In this document: piece after piece, positions 58,241-64,000 of the stretch
Position numbering within the stretch: position 1 is the stretch's first letter
Layout: each line of letters opens with the position of its first letter
DNA from: Limimonas halophila
GTDB taxonomy: Bacteria; Pseudomonadota; Alphaproteobacteria; Kiloniellales; Rhodovibrionaceae
Direction: 5' to 3'
DNA length: 64,000 bases
Assembly (NCBI RefSeq): GCF_900100655.1
Contig: NZ_FNCE01000003.1
Span: 1-64,000, forward strand
Position numbers and translations under genes: made by a program
Notes under the pieces: model-generated
Database searches by the model: none
Seen by the model: the letters and a program-made list of their open reading frames with translations, nothing else
What the model was told of the DNA's origin: nothing

Positions 58241-61200
58241 ATGGCCCAGCGCTACCGCCTGGACCGCGGCGGCCGGATCGATCGTGCGCGGCCGCTCACG
58301 TTCACCTTCAACGGCCAGACCTACGAAGGCTACGCCGGCGACACGCTCGCCTCGGCGCTGATCGCGAACGGCGTTCACCTGATCGGCCGCAGCTTCAAGT
58401 ATCACCGCCCGCGCGGGCACTTCTCCGCCGGCGCGGAGGAGCCGGTGGTGATCCAGCTCGGCGAGGGCGCCTACACCATCCCGGACGTGCGCGCCACGCA
58501 GGCCGAGCTGCACCAGAACCTCGCGGCCAAGTCGGTGCACGCCTGGCCGACGGTCAACTTCGACCTCTACGCGGTGAACCAGTACGCGTCGAAGCTGCTG
58601 CCGGCCGGGTTCTACTACAAGACCTTCATGTGGCCGCAGGGCGCGTGGCACTTTTACGAGAAGCGCATCCGCGAGGCCGCGGGCCTGGGCGAGGCGCCGG
58701 ACGAGCCGGACCCCGACTTCTACGACAAGCGCTACGCCCACGCCGACGTGCTCGTCGCGGGCGGCGGCCCCGCCGGCATCGCCTCGGCGCTGGCCGCTTC
58801 GCGCGCCGGGGCCCGCGTCATCCTGGCCGACGAGCAGTTCGAGTTCGGCGGCTCGCTGCTCTCCCGCCACCACGAGATCGACGGCAAGCCGGGCACCGAC
58901 TGGGTGGCCGAGGCCGTCCGCGAGCTGGAGGCCAACCCCGAGGTGCGCGTCATGCCGCGCACGCTGGTCTTCGGCTACTACGACCACAACTGGGTCAACA
59001 TGCTGGAAAGCCTGACGGACCACCTCGCGGAAAAGCCGCGGGACGTGCCCCGTCAGCGCTTCTGGAAGGTGCGCGCGCGGCAGGTGGTGCTCGCCCAAGG
59101 CGCTATCGAGCGGCCCCTGGTCTACCTGGACAACGACCGCCCCGGCACGATGCTGGCGAGCGCGGTGCAGACCTACGTCAACCGCTACGCCGTCAAGCCG
59201 GGCAACAAGGCGGTCGTCCACACCAACAACGACAGCGCCTACGCCGCCGCACTGGACATGAAGGCCGCCGGCATCGAGATCGCGGCCGTCATCGACCAGC
59301 GCAAGCAGCCCAGCGGGCCCAACACCGAGAAGGCGCGCGGCGCCGGCATCGAGGTCTACGCCGGCCACGGCATCATCGGCACCGAGGGCGGCAAGCACGT
59401 CCGCAAGGTCAAGGCCGCGCCGCTCAGCCCCGACGGCTCGCGCGTCGACGGCACACCGGTCGAGTTCGACTGCGACCTCGTGGCCGTGTCGGGCGGCTGG
59501 ACGCCGTCGGTGCACCTGCACAGCCAGGCGCGCGGCAAGCTGGTCCACGACGCGGAGATCGGCGCGCCCGTGCCGGGTGAGCCGCTCCAGGCCAACCGCT
59601 CCGCCGGCGCCTGCAACGGCACGATGGGCCTGAAGAGCGTGCTCGCCGAGGGCTTCAAGAAGGGCGCCGAGGCCGCGGGCGCGCTGGGCTTCGAGGCCGG
59701 AACGCAGCCCGCGCCCGAGGCGGACGACAGCGACTTCCGCCCGGCGCGCTGGGTGTGGCTGACGCCCTCCACCAAGCCGGTGGGCCACGGCGGCAAGCAC
59801 TTCGTCGACCTGCAGAACGATGTGACGGCGCAGGACCTCTACCTGGCGCTGCGCGAGGGCTACCACTCCATCGAGCACGTCAAGCGCTACACGACGTGCG
59901 GCATGGGCACGGACCAGGGCAAGACATCCAACATCAACGCCCTGCACATCGTCGCGAACGCCCGCAACATGGAGCCGCAGGAGGTGGGCACCACCACCTA
60001 CCGGCCGCCCTACACGCCGGTCACCTTCGGCGCCTGGGCGGGGCGCGACTACGGCGAGTTCTTCGACCCCGTGCGCAAGACGCCCATGCACTCCTGGCAC
60101 GAGCAGGCCGGCGCGGTGTTCGAGAACGTCGGCATGTGGAAGCGCCCGTGGTACTTCCCCAAGGCCGGGGAGACGATGCACGAGGCCGTGTACCGCGAGT
60201 GCCGGCAGACGCGCGAGTCCATCGGCATGCTCGACGCCACCACGCTCGGCCGCATCGACATCCAGGGCAAGGACGCCGTCACCTTCCTCAACCGCGTCTA
60301 CACCAACGGGTGGAAGACGCTGAAGCCGGGGCACTGCCGCTACGGCGTGATGTGCCGCGAGGACGGCATGGTCCTGGACGACGGCGTGACGATGTGCCTC
60401 GGGGAGAACCACTACCTCATGCACACCACGACCGGCGGCGCCGGCGGCGTGCTCGCGCACCTGGAGGAGTACCTCCAGACCGAGTGGCCGGATCTGGACG
60501 TCTACCTGACCACGGTGACGGAGCAGTACGCCACCGCGGCCATCGCCGGCCCCAACGCGCGCAAGCTGCTGGCCGAGCTGACGGACGACATCGACGTCTC
60601 GAAGGACGCCTTCCCCTTCATGACCTGGCGCGAGGGCCACGTCGCGGGCATGTGGGCGCGCGTGGCGCGCGTCTCCTTCTCCGGCGACATCAGCTTCGAG
60701 ATCAACGTCGAGGCCCACAACGGCCTGCACCTCTGGCAGACGCTCATGACCGCGGGGGAGAAGTACAACATCTGCCCCTACGGCACCGAGACGATGCACG
60801 TACTGCGTGCGGAGAAGGGCTTCATCATCGTCGGCCAGGAAACCGACGGCACGGTCACGCCCTACGATCTGGGCATGGACAAGCTGGTGTCCTCGAAGAA
60901 GGACTTCGTCGGCAAGCGCTCGCTGCAGCGCCCCGACATCCTGGACCCCAACCGCAAGCAGCTGGTCGCGGTGCTGCCGGACGATCCCAGCGAGGTGCTG
61001 GAAGAGGGCGCGCAGTTGGTGGAGACGGTCAAGGACGAGCCGCCCATGGACATGGTCGGCAACGTGACCTCCAGCTACCTCAGCCCGAACCTGGACCCGG
61101 ACAAGCCGCGGTCCTTCGCCCTGGCGACGGTCTACGGCGGCCGGCACAAGCACGGCCAGAAGGTCTACGCGCCCATGGGCGACAAGACGATTTCCTGCAC

Positions 61201-61255
61201 GATCACCGATCCCTTCAGTCTCTACGATCCAGAGGGAGTGCGTCTCCGTGGCTGA
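58241..61255 (+). CDS. soxA: Sarcosine oxidase alpha subunit
   Basis: 1004 residues. N-terminal 2Fe-2S-like fold region (FNGQTYEGYAGDTLASALIANGVHLIGRSFKYHRPRG), an NAD-binding Rossmann domain (VLVAGGGPAGIASALAASRAG), and a C-terminal GcvT-like folate domain from about residue 600 (PMHSWHEQAGAVFENVGMWKRPWYF, GRIDIQGKDAVTFLNRVYTNGW). The folate domain accepts the one-carbon unit as methylene-THF. soxG overlaps its last 8 bp. Confidence 0.97.
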   Translation: MAQRYRLDRGGRIDRARPLTFTFNGQTYEGYAGDTLASALIANGVHLIGRSFKYHRPRGHFSAGAEEPVVIQLGEGAYTIPDVRATQAELHQNLAAKSVHAWPTVNFDLYAVNQYASKLLPAGFYYKTFMWPQGAWHFYEKRIREAAGLGEAPDEPDPDFYDKRYAHADVLVAGGGPAGIASALAASRAGARVILADEQFEFGGSLLSRHHEIDGKPGTDWVAEAVRELEANPEVRVMPRTLVFGYYDHNWVNMLESLTDHLAEKPRDVPRQRFWKVRARQVVLAQGAIERPLVYLDNDRPGTMLASAVQTYVNRYAVKPGNKAVVHTNNDSAYAAALDMKAAGIEIAAVIDQRKQPSGPNTEKARGAGIEVYAGHGIIGTEGGKHVRKVKAAPLSPDGSRVDGTPVEFDCDLVAVSGGWTPSVHLHSQARGKLVHDAEIGAPVPGEPLQANRSAGACNGTMGLKSVLAEGFKKGAEAAGALGFEAGTQPAPEADDSDFRPARWVWLTPSTKPVGHGGKHFVDLQNDVTAQDLYLALREGYHSIEHVKRYTTCGMGTDQGKTSNINALHIVANARNMEPQEVGTTTYRPPYTPVTFGAWAGRDYGEFFDPVRKTPMHSWHEQAGAVFENVGMWKRPWYFPKAGETMHEAVYRECRQTRESIGMLDATTLGRIDIQGKDAVTFLNRVYTNGWKTLKPGHCRYGVMCREDGMVLDDGVTMCLGENHYLMHTTTGGAGGVLAHLEEYLQTEWPDLDVYLTTVTEQYATAAIAGPNARKLLAELTDDIDVSKDAFPFMTWREGHVAGMWARVARVSFSGDISFEINVEAHNGLHLWQTLMTAGEKYNICPYGTETMHVLRAEKGFIIVGQETDGTVTPYDLGMDKLVSSKKDFVGKRSLQRPDILDPNRKQLVAVLPDDPSEVLEEGAQLVETVKDEPPMDMVGNVTSSYLSPNLDPDKPRSFALATVYGGRHKHGQKVYAPMGDKTISCTITDPFSLYDPEGVRLRG

Positions 61256-61883
61256 TCTCGAAACCCGGCAGAGCCCGCTCGCCCACCTCGGGCTGGCGGG
61301 CAAGGCCCAGGAGAGCCTCGGCGATGCCGGGGTGGGCCTGTGGGAGCCGCCCTACCGCCAGTTCATCGACATCCGCTGCGAGCTGGACAAGAACCCGGCC
61401 GCGCGCGACGCCTTCAAGACCGCCATGGGCTTCGCCCTGCCGGAGACGCCGAACACCGCCAACGGGAACGGCTCGGCGGACGCGCTCTGGCTCGGCCCCA
61501 ACGAGTGGCTGCTCATGATCCACGACAGCCGCGATGGCGCCGCGCGCAGCGAGTACGTCCCCAAGCTGCGCGAGGCGTTCAAGGACATCGTCGCGGCCGT
61601 GGTGGACGTCTCGCACGCCCAGGCGCTCATCGGCGCCACCGGGCCGATGCTGCGCGAGACGCTGGAGCGCGCGGTGCCCATCGACATGCACCCGCGCACC
61701 TTCCCGGCCGGCCAGGTGAAGCAGACGCTGTTCGGCCGCCACTGCGGCGTGACCATCCACGTGCGCGACGACACGCCGACGATGGACATCATCACCCGCC
61801 GCAGCTTCGCCGACTACGTCTGGACCTACCTGGAAGACTGCGCCCGCGGCGCCGTGACGCGGTGTGTGACCCTCCAAAGATGA
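61248..61883 (+). CDS. soxG: Sarcosine oxidase gamma subunit
   Basis: 211 residues from the GTG at 61248, overlapping the soxA end by 8 bp. QSPLAHLGLAGKAQES is the SoxG opening and LWLGPNEWLLM, VVDVSHAQALIGATGPMLRETLERAVPIDMHPRTFPAGQ and LFGRHCGVTIHVRD follow. It is related to the GcvT folate fold. The TGA stop sits in the loop of a perfect palindrome (61873-61891). Confidence 0.94.
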   Translation: MADLETRQSPLAHLGLAGKAQESLGDAGVGLWEPPYRQFIDIRCELDKNPAARDAFKTAMGFALPETPNTANGNGSADALWLGPNEWLLMIHDSRDGAARSEYVPKLREAFKDIVAAVVDVSHAQALIGATGPMLRETLERAVPIDMHPRTFPAGQVKQTLFGRHCGVTIHVRDDTPTMDIITRRSFADYVWTYLEDCARGAVTRCVTLQR

Positions 61884-61908
61884 TCTTTGGACCAAGAATG
61901 ATTCTTGG
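61873..61908. repeat. Two adjoining palindromes at the soxG stop
   Basis: tccaaaga-tga-tctttgga (61873-61891) and ccaagaat-g-attcttgg (61892-61908) each have perfect 8-bp arms and abut with no gap. The soxG stop codon is the centre of the first. The tight loops suggest a DNA element, or one larger alternative hairpin in RNA. Confidence 0.7.
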
Positions 61909-61997
61909 AACCCTGTGTCATCCGGTGTCTGGAGACACGACCGAACCGTCCGCTACGGTCTAGGGTAAGGGTGGCGCCTTCAGCGGGAACGAAGATC

Positions 61998-62024
61998 AGC
62001 CCCAGCCGTCGGCCGGCTGGGGCT
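61998..62024. terminator. Hairpin downstream of the sox operon
   Basis: 61998-62008 and 62014-62024 form a perfect 11-bp stem around tcggc. Only a weak pyrimidine run follows (cttcgt). Probable end of the soxBDAG transcript. Confidence 0.5.
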
Positions 62025-62098
62025 CTTCGTATGTCCATGCCGGGCAATGTCTGTGGTGCGATGCCGTTCAATGGTACGCTCGGGTCGGAGGTTCGGCC

Positions 62099-62611
62099 AT
62101 GGCGCTGCTGGCAAACGACGATCTCTACGAGCGCGATTTCCATGCCTGGACGCAGGACCAGGCGGCGCGGCTGCGTGCCCTGGGCCGCGACAACCGTTTC
62201 GACGTCGCCCACGTCGCCGAGGAGATCGAGGACTTGGGCAAGCGCGAACGCCGCGACCTCGAAAGCCACCTTCATCAACTCCTGCGCCACCTGATCAAGC
62301 TGGCCTGGAGTGGCGCCGACGAACCCCGCCCCGGTTGGCGCCGGGAAGTGCGCGACCACCATCGCGCCGCGCTGCGCACGCTGCGGGACTCGCCGGGGTT
62401 GCGCCAGAAGATCGACCTCGCGGCCATCTGGGCCGCCGCCCGCGCCGACGCGAACGCGGACCTGAGCGATTACGGCGAGGCGCCGTATCCCGATACGCTC
62501 GCGTGCCCGTTCGCTACGGACGACGTGCTGGGCGACGTGCTGGACCCCGGCGACGCCGTTGCCACGCTCGTTCGCGCGGGCACTTCGCAAGCTGGCGACG
62601 CTGGCACGTAA
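62099..62611 (+). CDS. DUF29 family protein
   Basis: 170 residues. LYERDFHAWTQDQAARLRALGRDNRFDVAHVAEEIEDLGKRERRDLESHLHQLLRHLIKLAW is the DUF29 core, an all-helical protein common in cyanobacteria and alphaproteobacteria, followed by PGWRREVRDHHRAALRTLRDSPGLR. The role is unknown. It stands alone, 75 bp after a hairpin; the copies of this family often lie in accessory DNA. Confidence 0.88.
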   Translation: MALLANDDLYERDFHAWTQDQAARLRALGRDNRFDVAHVAEEIEDLGKRERRDLESHLHQLLRHLIKLAWSGADEPRPGWRREVRDHHRAALRTLRDSPGLRQKIDLAAIWAAARADANADLSDYGEAPYPDTLACPFATDDVLGDVLDPGDAVATLVRAGTSQAGDAGT

Positions 62612-63129
62612 GGTTTTCCCCGGCCTTGAAGGCGTGTGCTTCACGGGGGCCTAGAGCATCGTGCGTGAAATCGTGTTTGCCGGGAAAACTGGAAACCTCA
62701 CGCTAGGTTCCTGTTTTTCCTGTGCGAGCAGTTTGCGCGCCTGCGGCGCGCGAGCCTTGCGGCTGTCCACGCACGAGCAAGCAGAATCCCGCAGGTGATT
62801 CTGCTTTACGGCGATCTGCTCTAAAGCTGGGTAATTCCGGGCGTCGTTGCCTGACCGATCCCGTATATTGCACCGCCGCATAAGTGGCGGATCACAAAGG
62901 GTTGCCAAGCGGGTTCACGCGTGCGAGGTGACCGGCTGGTGCGCCTGCGAGTCCAGCCGCTGACGGGGTCGCTCGCGGCGGTCGCGCGACGGGCGCCGCG
63001 GCGGCGATCGGCCGGTGCGGCATGCCGCCACAGGGCGGTCTGACGGCCTTGGCCGGCGCGCGGCACGCCCGAGAGTCAGTTGGGACCGCACGGCGCGACA
63101 TCCACGCGGCGCGGGGAGACAAGGGCGCG
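62612..63129. other. 518-bp gene-free gap with a palindromic element
   Basis: No gene seen. It holds the element at 62652-62823. The right part to 63129 is GC-rich with no clear promoter. Confidence 0.5.
62652..62823. repeat. MITE-like composite palindrome
   Basis: Ends are tagagca (62652-62658) and its complement tgctcta (62817-62823). Inside are hairpins ggaaacct-cacgct-aggttcc (about 62690-62711), a gcgcgcctgcggcgcgc stem and agcagaatc/gattctgct (9 bp, about 62780-62805). Elements that begin and end with tagagcag- or tagagcgg-type motifs recur in many alphaproteobacterial genomes. The 172-bp size and inverted ends fit a non-autonomous mobile repeat. Confidence 0.55.
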
Positions 63130-64000
63130 ATGAGCGAACGCGAGTCCATGGAATACGACGTCGTCATCGTCGGCGCTGGCCCGGCGGGGCTGGCCGCGGC
63201 GATCCGGCTGCGTCAACAGGCTGAGGAGTCCGGCCAGGATCTGGCCGTGTGCGTGCTGGAGAAGGGCTCCGAGGTGGGCGCGCACATCCTCTCCGGCGCG
63301 GTGCTGGAAACGCGCGCGCTCGACGAATTGATCCCCGACTGGAAGGACAAGGGCGCGCCGCTCAACACGCCGGTCAGCGACGAAAAGTTCATGTTCCTGA
63401 CCGGCAAGGGCAGCATGTCCATGCCCATCCCGCTGTTGCCCCAGGAGATGCACAACGAGGGCAACTACATCGTCTCCATGGGCAACGTCTGCCGCTGGAT
63501 GGCGGAGCAGGCCGAGGAGATGGGGGTGGAGATCTACCCCGGCTTCGCCGCGGCGGAAGTGCTGTTCGACGAGCAGGACCGTGTGGTGGGCGTGGCCACG
63601 AACGACATGGGCGTGGCCGCCGACGGCTCCGCCAAGGCGGGCTATGAGCCCGGCATCGAGCTGCGCGCCAAGTACACGATGTTCGCGGAGGGCTGCCGCG
63701 GCTCGCTGTCCGGCCAGCTCATCGACACGTACGGCCTGCGCGAGGGCGCCGATCCGCAGACCTACGGCATCGGCCTGAAGGAGCTGTGGGAGGTTCCGGA
63801 CGAGAACCACCAGGAGGGGCTGGTCGTCCACACCGCCGGCTGGCCCATGGACAACAAGACCTGGGGCGGCTCCTTCATCTACCACCTGGAAGACAACCAG
63901 GTGTACGTCGGCTACGTCATCGGCCTGGACTACGAGAACCCGCACCTCTCGCCCTTCGACGAGTTCCAGCGCTTCAAGACGCACCCGGCCGTGCGCGGCA
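63130..64000 (+). CDS. Electron transfer flavoprotein-ubiquinone oxidoreductase, 5' part
   Basis: 290 residues to the window edge; the gene continues beyond it (full family length is about 540-560). YDVVIVGAGPAGLAAAIRLRQQ is the FAD loop; VGAHILSGAVLETRALDELIPDW and TGKGSMSMPIPLLPQEMHNEGNYIVSMGNVCRWMAEQAEE are typical of ETF-QO, and GLREGADPQTYGIGLKELWEV follows. The iron-sulfur C-terminus lies outside. It passes electrons from ETF-linked dehydrogenases (acyl-CoA, dimethylglycine, sarcosine) to ubiquinone in the inner membrane. Confidence 0.93.
   Translation, partial: MSERESMEYDVVIVGAGPAGLAAAIRLRQQAEESGQDLAVCVLEKGSEVGAHILSGAVLETRALDELIPDWKDKGAPLNTPVSDEKFMFLTGKGSMSMPIPLLPQEMHNEGNYIVSMGNVCRWMAEQAEEMGVEIYPGFAAAEVLFDEQDRVVGVATNDMGVAADGSAKAGYEPGIELRAKYTMFAEGCRGSLSGQLIDTYGLREGADPQTYGIGLKELWEVPDENHQEGLVVHTAGWPMDNKTWGGSFIYHLEDNQVYVGYVIGLDYENPHLSPFDEFQRFKTHPAVRG

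Noticed and set aside
58076-61303. Thousand-codon minus-strand frame opposite soxA
   Set aside because: Same reason: soxA is firmly identified on the plus strand, and the antisense product shows no domain.
61960-61985. Third copy of the 47-nt palindromic element (tctagggtaa match)
   Set aside because: Only about ten bases match; the arms and the inner stem are missing.

Overview
The window is about 64 kb of very GC-rich DNA from an alphaproteobacterium. The best marker is GcrA (10117-10674), a cell-cycle regulator restricted to that class. The gene order ispH-thrB-rnhA, thrC followed by an M16 peptidase and a RimJ-type acetyltransferase, and a heterotetrameric sarcosine oxidase set fit a Rhodospirillales-like lineage. 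The proteins are rich in acidic residues. I see no rRNA, tRNA, CRISPR array, integrase or transposase gene.

The first 4.7 kb is a prophage edge or remnant. It holds a phage ASCH-like protein, a Gp37/Gp68-family protein with a three-cysteine motif, a Spo0M-like protein, and then a lysis cassette: a membrane coiled-coil protein, a SleB-type endolysin, a holin-like protein, and an i-spanin with an o-spanin lipoprotein nested in another frame. Perfect hairpins fill its gaps. From 4.8 to 12.3 kb lie a universal stress protein, an ADP-ribosylglycohydrolase, a spermidine synthase, a queuosine-precursor transporter coupled to a SAM hydrolase, gcrA and an amidase. A 46-residue exported or membrane peptide with a strong ribosome binding site sits at 5708-5848.

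The region 12.3-21.0 kb is the most unusual part: a lipid-synthesis locus of coupled genes. One arm reads CDP-alcohol phosphatidyltransferase, LCB5/diacylglycerol-kinase-like kinase, Tam41-like cytidylyltransferase, sulfotransferase. The other reads fatty-acid-hydroxylase-type enzyme, ceramide-synthase-like GNAT acyltransferase, MobA-like nucleotidyltransferase. A metallophosphoesterase and a sugar- or polyol-phosphate nucleotidyltransferase lie between them. I infer a sphingolipid-like or other unusual membrane lipid with a nucleotide-activated head group. LptF and LptG, the LPS exporter permeases, follow directly.

From 23.4 to 47 kb are housekeeping and transport genes: HIT, MATE, DUF1499, DusA, an exported isoaspartyl-methyltransferase-like protein, DUF6746, thrC, M16 peptidase and RimJ. 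A complete Fur-controlled siderophore system follows (FhuC, fused FhuB, FhuF, FhuD-like, TonB receptor), then AlgH/YqgE, a ScsB/DsbD-like thiol reductase, peroxiredoxin, rnhA, thrB, ispH and two lipoproteins.

From 47 to 62 kb the theme is one-carbon and glycine metabolism. A tandem glycine riboswitch precedes gcvT-gcvH-gcvP with single-chain P protein. A GlxA/GbdR-type regulator is divergent from soxB-soxD-soxA-soxG. Sarcosine oxidase makes glycine plus methylene-THF, and the cleavage system degrades glycine further. Between them lie apt, a pair of near-identical sRNA-like elements (52.9-53.35 kb) that each show an anti-Shine-Dalgarno loop and a terminator, and an uncharacterised alpha/alpha-barrel protein. 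The window ends inside an ETF-ubiquinone oxidoreductase gene. Several stop codons across the window sit inside palindromic elements, one of which is a repeated 47-nt covarying hairpin.
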